From contig NC_091871.1 of NCBI RefSeq assembly GCF_019399895.1, positions 1 to 64,000 on the forward strand: DNA of 64,000 bases. The letters are read 5' to 3'. Below, in pieces: positions 44,901 through 54,310 of the stretch (position 1 is its first letter; the number at the start of each line of letters is the position of its first letter). The notes beneath the pieces were generated by a model. The model was not told the origin of the DNA and searched no databases. It saw nothing but the letters and a program-made list of their open reading frames with translations. Source of the DNA: Cardiocondyla obscurior. Taxonomy: Eukaryota; Arthropoda; Insecta; Hymenoptera; Formicidae. The position numbers were made by a program, and so were the translations under genes.

Positions 44901-45784
44901 CTGTTATATGGGGATTTCGATTCCTCTATTACTTTGTTTTCTAATAGATCTTTGACTTGTTTATCAATCTCATTTTTGTGGATTGGAGGAAAGCGGTATT
45001 GCTTTGTATTAATGGGTTGGTTATCGGTGGTAGTGATTTTGTGACTTGCCACGGTGGTGTGCCCTAAGGTTTCACCGGGGAGATGGAATAGATCATGATG
45101 TTTATGGATGAGGCTTATCGCATGTTCGGCCTCTTCTTGGTTTAGATGATCGAGTCTGAGTAATTTCTTTACCTTATCTACTCGGTCCTCTTTCGATATA
45201 GAGACGGAGTTTACTTGTGCGGTATCTCTCGCTGATACGCTTATCGCGCGCTTGGAGACGGTTTCGATTTCTTCTAAGTTTATCGAGGGGACTATTATCT
45301 CCTGATCCCGTTCCCCTGGGTTTATCGCGCGGCAATATGCCTTCCCGTCTCGGTTAGTGACCACGGCGTCGCCGAGGATGACATCACCGCCTACCCTAAG
45401 GCGCGGGATGTAGCCGACTCTGAGTTTATTTATAACTTTTACGTAGAGAGTTGTTTGTGTTCGGGCTGGAATAGTTATCGATTCTGGAGTAGTAAATGGT
45501 AGTCTGTTTCCTTTCCATTCTACGTATTTCTCCACGAAATTTATATTTGATGCGTCCCTAAGAAAGTCCGATCCTAAGATGCCTTCTTGTATTATGGGGA
45601 AGTCATCGGGAACGATATGGAAAATAACCGGGTGACCGAACAATTCTATTTTTAAATAACCGAGGGTTTTTACTTGCCCGCTTGTGATGCCGCTAAGGAA
45701 CAAGGGGTCTCCATTTATTATCTCGGCGTCCGGTTTAATCCCGTGTTGCTTGATTAGATTAGGTGCTGCGCCAGTATCAATCAT
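41936..45784 (-). CDS. Pol polyprotein (protease, RT, RNase H, integrase), provirus 1
   Basis: Coordinates are from the first ATG. The frame is open upstream to 46,015 and is probably entered by -1 frameshifting from gag. Domains by residue from that ATG: aspartic protease DTGA at 3-6 (its start lies upstream); RT about 260-480 with YLDD at about 414-417; RNase H about 555-675 (TDASG) ending NADALSRNP; an acidic Ser/Thr/Glu-rich spacer about 690-755; integrase with an H-x6-H and C-x2-C zinc site about 923-963, catalytic D993, D1053 and E1089 (D-D-35-E); and a GPY/F-like module (VGPYQV) near 1,220. No chromodomain. All catalytic residues are present and the protein is identical to that of provirus 2. 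Ty3/Gypsy group. Confidence 0.95.
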   Translation of the reverse strand: MIDTGAAPNLIKQHGIKPDAEIINGDPLFLSGITSGQVKTLGYLKIELFGHPVIFHIVPDDFPIIQEGILGSDFLRDASNINFVEKYVEWKGNRLPFTTPESITIPARTQTTLYVKVINKLRVGYIPRLRVGGDVILGDAVVTNRDGKAYCRAINPGERDQEIIVPSINLEEIETVSKRAISVSARDTAQVNSVSISKEDRVDKVKKLLRLDHLNQEEAEHAISLIHKHHDLFHLPGETLGHTTVASHKITTTDNQPINTKQYRFPPIHKNEIDKQVKDLLENKVIEESKSPYNSPLWIVPKKPDSKGNKRWRLVIDFRALNEKTLGDAYPLPNITEILDQLGSSKYFSVFDLASGFHQIPMSEEDAQKTAFSTPFGHYEFKRMPFGLKNAPATFQRVMDRILSGLQGTLLFVYLDDIVIYASSLKEHAVKFNKLAERLRIANLKLQPDKCEFLRKEVGYLGHIISEDGVKPDPKKIIAVKNFPRPKDPKNIKQFLGLAGYYRRFIPGFSKEAKPLTQLLKKETAFAWSEEQEKAFCKLRDLLCSEPLLQHPDFTKPFVLTTDASGYAIGGILSQGEIGKDRPIAYASRLLNEAECNYSTIEKELLAIVYCTNYFRPYLYGNKFTLVTDHKPLVWLNSVKDPTSRLIRWRLKLAEYDYKIEYKAGKINVNADALSRNPITQAARVYPLEISSDEEIFEATRGSRATDKNQRVISDNDNVQATSDKPETSDTETEYSANESPDSEQSDTETSDEEIFDNVNKPYVFPNNYMTIISSTKDNLLGRKDNLVIFITDKSQPYDAGSELLNKAAVMPVIKDPTIGRARPLPYKKDKFIIALTLTKSISAVSERDLIKESIASLFDVVKELGLLSFSISKGKVGNIPWLTIHRLLDDTFRGTEVRITVCSNEISIPPENQRMNIINENHASPIGGHKGITKTYRRIREHYLWPRMKMEIEKFIKNCKNCQRKKLIRVKPKQPMVLTDTPDTAFDKISMDIMGPLPTSRTGHSYILTIQDLLTKYSLAIPLKKAGALDVADAFVEKFICIYGAPKALLTDQGSHFLNSLMRAIAKRFRITTFKTTAYRPQANGSIERSHHVLWEYLKQIVDNKSDWDCYLSLASLSYNTSVHEGTGYTPHELVFGKAARVPTSNPFPEDVPNESYTDYLIKLHDKIHDVQTSAQSNLINAKHKSKARYDARQNLNCIKKDDMVYLLKEPTHKLGDQYVGPYQVIEILPRNNVRLKINNRVTRTVHMDKIKLAPPNAESPEKDTYSRSSEPRTGTTPEDH

Positions 45785-45855
45785 GAGATTAACTTCCCTA
45801 AGGAGGTTATCTGAATTTATCTTTGTTGTTGGCGCGTGTGTGAACTCTTTTGGAT

Positions 45856-47355
45856 TTAGGATTGCGATACGGGTTCGTCGGGTGTTTCCGTTTTGCTGGT
45901 CGACGGTTGTGACGTTATGGAATTTATCGGACGCGTATTTTGTCGGTTGTCCGACCGGGGTGCGTCCGGGCGTCCCGTCGGACGATTCTCGTTTCCCGAA
46001 TGTTGTCTCTGTAAATTATTATTATATTGTCGTTTCCGGCATTCTTCGATCGTATGGCCGTGATTTTTACAATATCTACATGTTTTTTCAGTTGTTGTAG
46101 GCGTACTCTGTCGCGTCGGTGGGTTATCTTGCGGTCGAGTAGTGTAGTTATCGCGGGGTCGAGGTGAATAGTTATCGCGGGGTCGCGATGTGTAATTATC
46201 GCGGGGTCGAGGTGAATAGTTATCGCGGGGTCGCGATGTGTAGTTATCGCGCTCCGGCTGATTTCTCTCGTATCTCGGACGATTCCATTGCGACGTCGGT
46301 CGGTTAGTCATGTAAGTTTTTGGGGTCGAAAAGGCTATCGGCCGTCCGATAGGATGAATGCGCTGCGACTGATTATTTCTTTCGTTATCATTTCGCCCTC
46401 GTGAATCGAAGCGTTGTTTGTCTAATTCTTGTCGTTTCGCGATAGCTTTCACTGAAGCAAATGCTTCTGACGGATTATAATATGCATCCGGTCGTAATTG
46501 GAGCCTGTACTCAAGTGGCAAGCCATCGCAAAAAGAACGCGCGGTTAATGTTTCCACTTCGGCTGTTATGCGATGGTCGAGTTGTCCGTGCCTTCGACGT
46601 TCCGCGTCGAGGATGTTGGAACGCAGGTCCTTAACGCGACTGATGTAATCGAGAATGTGTTCGTGCGGTTTTAGGTATACTGTACTTAGATCTCCGCGGT
46701 ATTGATCAATAGTCCTCGAGGGTCCGAATGCACCATTTAATAGGTCTATCAACTGGGTAACGGTATCGCAAGGTTCGTCTTCTACGGCGTAGTACGCGCG
46801 TCCTCTTAATTTATTAATTAAGAGTTTGGTCAAGTTTCTTTCTGACGCGGCTGGTACGATGCTTCTTGCTCTTCGGCAAGCACGCGTGAATTGAGCGAGG
46901 GGAATGCTATAACCATCGAATGACGGTACGCCTTCCGTGGCTTCGCGAAAGGATACTTTAGGAATACTAACGTCGTAAGGTACGTCAAAACTGAACGGGG
47001 TAGATGAAGGTTCTATATGAGCCGTGGCGTTTGGTATGTTACCAATATTGTGAGTAGTTTCCTCGCGTGTATGCTCGGTTTCTTTTGGGAGCGTAGGGTT
47101 GTTCCATTTATTTAATTCCAAGTGAGATATAGAAGACTCATGGATTTGGGCGGCTCTTTCCTTTTCAAACGCGACGCGTTGTTTTTGGAGTTCCGCGCTT
47201 TCCGCGGCCATTTTCTTTTGTTGTGCTTTAATACTTGTGCGTATTGCGTCAAGTTCGGCGGTTTCTTGCGCAATCTTTCTGCGAGCAATATCAAGTTCGG
47301 ACTCGCTCAGAGGCTTATCAGTAGTCTTACTGCGCGTCTCCATCTCGTTGGGCAT
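45856..47355 (-). CDS. Gag, 499 aa with CCHC zinc knuckle (provirus 1)
   Basis: Starts MPNEMETRSK after the leader. A heptad-like charged helix lies at about residues 25-80. A retrotransposon-Gag-like capsid region spans about 130-330 (RRARSIVPAASERNLTKLL, FGPSRTIDQYRGDL). An Arg/Asn-rich linker contains the PRDNYxxR repeats, and a single CCHC knuckle, CRYCKNHGHTIEEC, lies at about 426-439. The length is typical of a Gypsy Gag. The last ~50 codons overlap the pol frame. Gag forms the particle and binds genomic RNA. It is identical in provirus 2. Confidence 0.92.
   Translation of the reverse strand: MPNEMETRSKTTDKPLSESELDIARRKIAQETAELDAIRTSIKAQQKKMAAESAELQKQRVAFEKERAAQIHESSISHLELNKWNNPTLPKETEHTREETTHNIGNIPNATAHIEPSSTPFSFDVPYDVSIPKVSFREATEGVPSFDGYSIPLAQFTRACRRARSIVPAASERNLTKLLINKLRGRAYYAVEDEPCDTVTQLIDLLNGAFGPSRTIDQYRGDLSTVYLKPHEHILDYISRVKDLRSNILDAERRRHGQLDHRITAEVETLTARSFCDGLPLEYRLQLRPDAYYNPSEAFASVKAIAKRQELDKQRFDSRGRNDNERNNQSQRIHPIGRPIAFSTPKTYMTNRPTSQWNRPRYERNQPERDNYTSRPRDNYSPRPRDNYTSRPRDNYSPRPRDNYTTRPQDNPPTRQSTPTTTEKTCRYCKNHGHTIEECRKRQYNNNLQRQHSGNENRPTGRPDAPRSDNRQNTRPINSITSQPSTSKTETPDEPVSQS
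45949..45997 (-). promoter_or_regulatory. -1 ribosomal frameshift signal between gag and pol (provirus 1)
   Basis: In gag frame the minus strand reads tcG GGA AAC, a canonical X-XXY-YYZ heptamer (45,991-45,997). Seven nt downstream a perfect 7-bp stem forms, GTCCGAC (45,977-45,983) with GTCGGAC (45,949-45,955). A bulge and further GGG/CCC pairs extend it into the loop. The pol frame is exactly -1 and open across the site (46,015 onward). GGGAAAC is known as a retroviral slip site. This is the likely route to Gag-Pol. Confidence 0.8.
46139..46250 (-). repeat. Coding minisatellite in gag (PRDNY repeats)
   Basis: Units of 24 nt alternate in two forms as a 48-nt dimer, coding RDNYTSRP and RDNYSPRP, about five units in all. 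The product is a basic, Arg/Asn/Tyr-rich low-complexity linker before the zinc knuckle, plausibly an RNA-binding or condensation-prone segment. Confidence 0.85.
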
Positions 47356-47760
47356 ATCTTATCTTGCTTACAAGGTGACGTCACGATTGCGTCAGAATTT
47401 TAATTGCGTGGTCTGCTTTATCAGTGAGGCTGATTTCGTAGTACGAATATAAGGCCAATTAGTGTAATTAAAATGAAACGTTCGCTTGGCGAATGCTTGG
47501 TCTTCAATGATAAGATAAGATAAGGCACTTCTCGTGATAACAACCAATTAGTATAATTAAATTGAAACGTTCTTTTGGCGACTGTTTAGTCTTATGATAA
47601 GATAAGATAAGACGCTTCCTGTGATAACAACCTGATATGCTACAAGGCCTTTATTTATTCCGTTAACAACTTGATGAACAGTGCTTCTATTCATTCAACG
47701 AAATATAATTTAATTTAATTGTGGGTTAATATTGAATTTGTTTGCACGTGGACTTAACGG
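47356..47760 (-). promoter_or_regulatory. Proviral 5' leader with 89-bp duplication and triple GATA motifs (provirus 1)
   Basis: An untranslated leader between primer site and gag. Two ~89-bp direct repeats (47,455-47,543 and 47,544-47,632) each contain AATTAAAWTGAAACGTTC and GATAAGATAAGATAAG (47,509-47,524 and 47,596-47,611). GTGACGTCAC lies just before the gag start. In Drosophila gypsy the same leader position holds an insulator. Here a GATA-factor enhancer or insulator is an inference. Confidence 0.65.
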
Positions 47761-47778
47761 ATCCCACCGCTGTCACCA
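47761..47778 (-). promoter_or_regulatory. Primer binding site, tRNA-Leu-like (provirus 1)
   Basis: The minus strand reads TGGTGACAGCGGTGGGAT, six nt (TAAATT) after the CGTAACA end of LTR C. Its complement, ATCCCACCGCTGTCACCA, looks like the 3' acceptor end of a tRNA-Leu plus CCA. The tRNA identity is from memory and should be matched to the host tRNA set. Confidence 0.7.
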
Positions 47779-47932
47779 AATTTATGTTACGTCCCGGCGA
47801 TTGCGGATGTTTCAAAACAATTTCGAACCGCGGGTCTTAGGCATTTATGGGATCAAGAAAGTTCAGCGTGTTACGGCTTCCGATCAAGGGATTCTTTTAC
47901 TCGCTCGGACCACGAAATATTTATTTTACAAT

Positions 47933-48360
47933 TTATGAGGCATCTGGCACTGGTAATCTCCGGTATACAATAGTAATTATAGTCGGTTCACTATCTAAAT
48001 ATGGTTGATCTTCCGGATTTTCGTCAAGGTAATCTAGAAAACGATCTATCGTTTCTATACACAAGGGGCAATGTCGGATATTATGTGAATCTGCTATTAA
48101 AACACCACAATTGCTACATTCGTATTCTCCACTACGTATTCCGATAAGGATGCGATGAGACGGTACGTAGTCAAATTCTGAAGTCGGGTATCCGGAATTA
48201 AGCATGCATCTACGGCAAAGGGAAGACGCGTAACCTTTTGTTCGAAGTGACGGTATCTGATCTCGCACCTAGCTTGGAGCAACCAATTGATAACTGCTCT
48301 GGTTAATCCCAAAGGAGCTGTGCTAACGGGCATTCGAGGACGGGGTCGATTTGGGCACAT
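47933..48360 (-). pseudogene. ORF3 with 1-nt frameshift (LTR C)
   Basis: Identical to LTR B ORF3 except that CGGCAAAAGGG has lost one A (near 48,219), which splits the frame at FCRRC. A short homopolymer deletion could be real or a sequencing error. Confidence 0.65.
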
Positions 48361-48365
48361 TTACG

Positions 48366-48790
48366 TTCTTTGCTGAGATTCACTCCTATATGATCGATGA
48401 ATATTTCTACTGGTTCTCCTAGCAAATATACTGTATCTCCGCTTAATTCAAGATAACGTATAAAATCGCGATGAACTAAGGGGCAAACGCCACAATTCCT
48501 GTAAGCTTCCGACAGCTCTAATTTTATTCTACACTCGCGACACTTTAATGTATTAGGAGCGTTCCCGAAATACAGGTAATGATCGACGACGTGTACAAAG
48601 TTGGATTTGAAAGAGTCTATTAGGGTGCACAACCGAGACAATATAGCTCACGAGTTTCGCGATGTCGTCGGTATATTTTATGGACACAGCAAGCGTTTGC
48701 TATCCACTCTGATCTAGTAGCAGTTAGATTTAATAACGCGTAGTTTCTTTCGTTGACTCTACAGTAATTAGCCTGACTCGGCGGGCACAT
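48366..48790 (-). pseudogene. ORF2 with frameshifts (LTR C)
   Basis: ATTAAGGG has become ATTAGGG near 48,623, which breaks the frame after YCLGC. Other small losses near 48,372-48,390 change the end. All other positions match LTR B. Confidence 0.65.
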
Positions 48791-48808
48791 TTCCGTTTAA
48801 AACGAACA

Positions 48809-49120
48809 TTACAAATGAGGTTGGCAGGTACTTACCCAATCTCGGCATCTCATCTGCGCTGCTTTGGATTGCTTCCTCTGCGTTTCTATGAATTCAGCGT
48901 CGCAGTCTTTGACTTCCTTCTGAGGTGGATTTTCGTAGGCTCTCCTGCGTGGGTCGTCCTTCGGGATGTCGTTCAAGGAAGGCCTCTTTATGACGTAGGT
49001 AATCGGCTTCAGATGATAGATCGAAGTTCCACAAGAGTGTCGATTTAGCGCGTGATAATACGCGGTGATTTTACGTATTTGATATTTACGGCCGCCGCGT
49101 CGTGATTTAGAGTTTGTCAT
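48809..49120 (-). CDS. LTR-encoded ORF1, 103 aa (LTR C)
   Basis: Intact and identical to the LTR B version, with the GTAAGT donor-like site. In a full-length proviral transcript this copy lies in the 5' leader upstream of gag, so it could be the first exon of spliced mRNAs. Confidence 0.6.
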   Translation of the reverse strand: MTNSKSRRGGRKYQIRKITAYYHALNRHSCGTSIYHLKPITYVIKRPSLNDIPKDDPRRRAYENPPQKEVKDCDAEFIETQRKQSKAAQMRCRDWVSTCQPHL

Positions 49121-49938
49121 GGGTAGTTTCACAGAATATGAATAAGTTAACTAAAGATTCCAGGCAGAAAGCGTGCAGTGCGGCTGCACCTTCCAACAGG
49201 AATACCTGTTAGACTGAATCTCAAAGACGTGCAGTGCGGCTGCACCGAAATCAATCTTCAATCACACAGGTTAATAAATATAGCAAATAGTGAAACTGTT
49301 GGATTATGGTAAGGTAAGGTATCACTGAATCTAGCACACGATGTAGAATTAACAATAAGTATATATTCTAAAGTTACGTTACAATAATGTTGGTTATACA
49401 AGAATAAAGTTTAAGATATAAGTACGAACTAGAAGAAAATAGTAAAGGACCCGCACGCGGGATGGACTCTCCTTAGAGAGATGTGACTCGACTTAGAACT
49501 GGGTACGAAGTGAGCTCTCTAGCTCGGGCATGGACCTCCTTCGGTTTGATCCCCTCCATCGTCGTTGGCTGACGGTGGGGGTGATGCGCGCGCCGCCGCT
49601 GGCCGTTGATGGGGCGATGACGCAGGTGGGGATAATGCGCGCGCCGCCGCTGACTGTTGGTGGGGCGATGACGCGTCTGCTCTGCTGACTGTTGCGTGGG
49701 GGTGATGACGTAGGCGATGACGCAGGTCCATGTGGTACGCAATACGATTACGCAATACTATCTTATGCTTAATGCTATTCTTATATAATGTGTTTACGAA
49801 GTGGTATATTGACGCACATGCGTCTAAGTAGATTAATTCTTATAGGTCTAAAATAGATTAGAAGTGTCATACAAGTAAAATGGCGAAAAATTTCTTAGGC
49901 GTAGTGTTTCTTATTAACTATGTGTTGTGGGGTCAACC

Positions 49939-51681
49939 CTCACAAAACTAAGTCCCAATGACAGGTATAGGTGAATAGCACAAGACGATGTGCACCGTAT
50001 GACTGATTAAATCCGATCGGCACCGGAGCGGGGCACCGCTTGAGCTTATTACGATTGTCTCGAGGTTTGGCGCATAGTGTCGGCATTGTTCATTTTCAAA
50101 CGAAAGATGTTGAGTCTTTGTCGATAAATATTTTTTACTATCGGCAACCTAAAATGTATTTTTGCAAAATTCTTGCGGATGTTGGGATTTAGCTTTAGAC
50201 AACGAGATAAACACAAATTCCAAATTCGCAAATTACGGCTTATTACCACGCGTTGAATCGACGATCGCGCGGCAACCCCAAAATCATTAATCACCTACAA
50301 TACCGCCAAACACCAATCAGTGTGGTTCTAAAAAAGCCGAACTTAGACAACATCTTAAACACGATTCTGCAGGGCAGGCGTACGAAACCATTTACGAAAG
50401 AACGCCATATTCTGCAACTTCATCAAGTGAACAAAACACCGCAAAGTACAGTCGAAAAGCCAGCAGTGAGTAAACCAAACTAATAGTTACATTAATTTCT
50501 TTGTGCATTTGCTCCGCAAGTCACATCCGACTAGACTAGCTTATTCTTGTTCAGACTTGCTCAACTTTTTTCAACTTTCACTTTACCCTATTGTTCTGTG
50601 ATATTTCCTAACTTTCATTTTTTTATTTTTTGGTCCTATTGTCATTCGGCACTCTGCAGTGAAGGTTGTTTTTACTTTTTCCCTGGCTTGTAGAAATTTG
50701 TAAAATTTTTGTGCATGATTATTTTAAATTTTATTTGCATCAATGAAACTTGATTTTTGTCATTATGTATAATGTGCCTGTCCTCCATCGATCCGTGTCA
50801 GCACACTAGTAATACTCGCGACACGGCTCTATTAAACTCGACTCATACGCTAACTGAATAGTTAGACACAGGCCGCTGTGTCCATAAAGTATATAGACGG
50901 CATCGCAAAACTCGCGATAATTATTGTTTAATTTGCGCACTCGACGCTGATAGACTTAAAATCATTTTTGTTCTCGTTACCGGACATTATCTTTGTTTGG
51001 GACTTTCCTATAATTCTTTAAGGTGCCATCACTGTAAAATAATTTTAGAAATTTTTGAGTCGTATTAAGATTGTGATTACTGCCGATTAGTACGTCGCGA
51101 TTTTTCCCGTTGTTTAACCTTGAGTGAAGATAGAATATTTTTTTAAAACAATTCCGTTGAGATTTTTATAGAAACTTTAACTACGGTTTAGTTTACATTA
51201 ATAAATATGTCCAAGGCAACCTTGCGCGCGTGCATCCACCTGTAAAATCTCGTTGGATTTAACTAGAGTAATTATAACTGGCTAGCTCATGCCACTTGCG
51301 AAATCAGGTATTTATTGTATGAGCAAAAGGTAACGCGTCTTTTTTTTGCTGGACTTTATTACATACCATCACATAAAATCAACATCGGCTTAAGTCAAAG
51401 GAAATACGAATGCAGTAACTGCGGTGTGCTTTGTCGCGATTCGCGAAATATCAGACATTGCCCACTGTGTTAAAAAGCAATATTGTTATTTCTAAATTAC
51501 TTTAAGCAAAACCCGCAGGATCAACCTTACTTAAATAGCAAAGCGACTATTATTTGTATTAAATATCAAAGAGTTGCCTTAACGTAAATTAATTTTATTT
51601 CGTTAAATTATTGTTACTCCCGTAATTGCCTAAACCCGTAGTCCAATTCCGCCTAGGCGTCCGCGACTTCGAAACGTAACA
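49939..51681 (+). mobile_element. Decayed LTR relative beta, second copy
   Basis: Same content as the first copy, with indels. ORF1 is altered (open 50,253-50,483, containing TPISVVLKKPNLDNI), ORF2 has the same TAG at the Trp position, and ORF3 is further shortened near 51,350, where part of the CRRC segment is missing. It ends GAAACGTAACA. Confidence 0.65.
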
Positions 51682-51843
51682 TTTGCGATACAGTGAATAA
51701 TTTTTTAGGTAAAGTTAATAATTAATATATTTATTTATATACGGTACTAGACGCGCTTGTTCAAAAGTGGGCTCATTAATTTTCGGTAAAATTAAGTTTT
51801 GTTTTAACACTTTAACTTATTAATTGCATGGTTGTCCGGTTTT

Positions 51844-52393
51844 CTAGATACATATTACCAAACTATTTTTTCGATATAAAATATTGTTTTGCGTGTTTCT
51901 TATTATGGTCATGTAATGATTTGAAAACTGGTACAGTATATTAACATTATTAAATATTTTGTTGTTGGACTGATCGCTTGAAATAGAGTTGCTATCTGAT
52001 ATATCTGATACGCCCCTATCCGCATATTTGTTATTATAATTGTCACTCAAGAGAGCATCTAAATCTAAGCGAGCATCGTTTTAATTTATGTTACTTGATT
52101 CGGGTAAAATATTTATGTCTGATGTATTGCGCGCTTGAATGTCGGTTATTGTTTCACATATTTTATTATCATTTTTTTTACTTATATTACCGGTGTTGGG
52201 AAAGATGTTTATGTCTGGCGCGTAACGTGTTCGCATTTTCTTATTACTTCTTTGGTTTACGTTACCGGAATCGGAAAGGATTGATATGTCTGGCGCGTTG
52301 CGTGTTTGCATTTTCTTATCATCTCTTCGATTTACATTACCGGAGTCGGAAAATGCTTATGTCACCGCGTCGCGCGTTTGAGTGTTGCGTGTC
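51844..52393 (-). pseudogene. Pol-spacer remnant, second copy
   Basis: As in copy 1. The 51,844-52,050 part is identical at protein level and the repeat part is open at 52,081-52,311. Two small deletions near 52,350-52,365 break the most upstream repeat frame. Confidence 0.6.
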
Positions 52394-52417
52394 ATCTCAA
52401 ATATTTTCTCGTCGCGT

Positions 52418-53723
52418 AACGTCCCGGCGATTGCGAATGTTTTAAAACAATTTCGAACCGCGGGTCTTAGGCATTTATGGAATCACGAAAGTTAAGCGTG
52501 TTGCGGCTTCCGATCAAGGGATTCTTTCATTTGCTCGGATCACGAAATATTAACTTTACAATTTATAAGGCATCTGGCACTGGCATTCTCCGGTATAAAA
52601 TAGTGATTATAGTCGGTTTACTATCTAAATATAGTTGATCTTCCGAATTTTTTTCGAGATAAGTTAGAAAACAATTTATCGTTTCTGTACACAAGGCAGT
52701 GTCGGATACTACTGAATTTGCTATCAAAACACTACAATTGCTACATTTATATTTTCCGCTACGTATTCCGATAAGAATGCGAGTAGTAGTAAGTATAAGA
52801 ATAGTACGTAGTTAAATTCTGAAATCGGATATTCAGAATTAAGCATGCATTTACGGCAAAAAAAAAGGCGCGTAATTTTTTGTTTAAAGTGACGGTACCT
52901 GATATCGCACGTAGCCTGGAGCAACCAATTGATAATTGCTCTGGTTAATCCCAAGGGAGCTGTGTTAATGGGCATTTAAGGACGGGGTCGATTTGGACAC
53001 ATTTATGTTCTTTTACTAAGATTCGCTTCCCATATAATCGATAAATATTTCTACTGGTTCTCCTAACAAATATACTGTATCTTTGCTTAATTCAAGATAA
53101 CGTACAAAATCGCGATGAACTAAAGAGCAAATGCCACAATTTCTGTAAGCTTCCGACAGCTCTAATTTTAATCCGCACTCGCGACACTTTAATGTATTAG
53201 GAGCGTTCCCAAAATACAGGTAATGATCGACGACGTGCACGAAGTTGGATTTGAAGGAGTCTATTAAGGGTGCACAACCGAGACAATATAGCTCACGAGT
53301 TTCGCGATGTCGTCGGTATATTTTATGGACACAGCAAGCGTTTGCTATCCACTCTGATCTAGTAGCAGTTAGATTTAATAACGCGTAGTTTCTTTCGTTG
53401 ACTCTACAGTAATTAGCCTGACTCGGCGGGCATATTTCCGTTTAAGACAAACATTACAAATGAGGTTGGCAGGTACTTACCCAATCTCGGCATCTCATCT
53501 GTGCTGCTTTTGATTGCTTCCTCTGCGTTTCTATGAATTCAGCGTCGCAGTCCTTGACTTCCTTCTGAGGTAGATTTTCGTAGGCTCTCCTGCGTGGGTC
53601 GTCCTTCGGGATGTCGTTCAAGGAAGGCCTCTTTATGACGTAGGTGATCGGCTTCAGATGATAGATCGAAGTTCCACAAGAGTGTCTATTTAGCGCGTGA
53701 TAATACGCGGTGATTTTACGTAT
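52418..53723 (-). mobile_element. Truncated LTR relative gamma, second copy
   Basis: Same as the first copy, including the ATATGC start loss in ORF2 and the truncation within ORF1 at the LTR D border. It has a few additional 1-2 nt deletions (CAAGGGGCAGTG to CAAGGCAGTG). Confidence 0.8.
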
Positions 53724-53871
53724 TGTTACGTCCCGGCGATTGCGGATGTTTCAAAACAATTTCGAACCGCGGGTCTTAGGCATTTATGGGATCAAGAAAG
53801 TTCAGCGTGTTACGGCTTCCGATCAAGGGATTCTTTTACTCGCTCGGACCACGAAATATTTATTTTACAAT

Positions 53872-54300
53872 TTATGAGGCATCTGGCACTGGTAATCTCC
53901 GGTATACAATAGTAATTATAGTCGGTTCACTATCTAAATATGGTTGATCTTCCGGATTTTCGTCAAGGTAATCTAGAAAACGATCTATCGTTTCTATACA
54001 CAAGGGGCAATGTCGGATATTATGTGAATCTGCTATTAAAACACCACAATTGCTACATTCGTATTCTCCACTACGTATTCCGATAAGGATGCGATGAGAC
54101 GGTACGTAGTCAAATTCTGAAGTCGGGTATCCGGAATTAAGCATGCATCTACGGCAAAAGGGAAGACGCGTAACCTTTTGTTCGAAGTGACGGTATCTGA
54201 TCTCGCACCTAGCTTGGAGCAACCAATTGATAACTGCTCTGGTTAATCCCAAAGGAGCTGTGCTAACGGGCATTCGAGGACGGGGTCGATTTGGGCACAT
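53872..54300 (-). CDS. LTR-encoded ORF3, 142 aa (LTR D)
   Basis: Protein identical to that of LTR B: three Cys-x2-Cys pairs, RFLDYLDENP and YLDSEPTI. Unknown function. Same 10-nt spacing to ORF2. Confidence 0.6.
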   Translation of the reverse strand: MCPNRPRPRMPVSTAPLGLTRAVINWLLQARCEIRYRHFEQKVTRLPFCRRCMLNSGYPTSEFDYVPSHRILIGIRSGEYECSNCGVLIADSHNIRHCPLCIETIDRFLDYLDENPEDQPYLDSEPTIITIVYRRLPVPDAS

Positions 54301-54310
54301 TTACGTTCTT

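Larger units (their letters stand above)
33885..49934. repeat. 16-kb tandem segmental duplication, copy 1
   Basis: The sequence from CTCACAAAACTAAG to the outer end of LTR C recurs directly after it with near identity. The unit holds beta, a pol-spacer remnant, gamma and a whole provirus. In the provirus only about ten scattered substitutions were noticed between copies. The beta/gamma part shows more small indels. Gag, Pol and Env predictions are identical in both copies. Confidence 0.9.
47785..49934 (-). mobile_element. 5' LTR C of provirus 1, outer end damaged
   Basis: Starts TGTTACGTCCC next to the primer site. The outer end stops at GGGGTC, without the usual GTAACA, and runs into the second copy of the 16-kb unit. 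The TATA box, hairpins (49,173 and 49,229, here 56 bp apart owing to a 4-nt loss), ORF1, donor and AATAAA are kept. ORF2 and ORF3 carry single-base frameshifts, unlike LTR B. Confidence 0.9.

Noticed and set aside
45684..47452. Plus-strand frames opposite gag, and a 60-codon minus frame inside gag
   Set aside because: Shadows of gag in other frames. Their composition follows gag codons.
47761..47778. Fragment of a tRNA gene
   Set aside because: Only the 3' acceptor and T-stem side matches, and it sits six nt from the LTR end, so it is a primer binding site.
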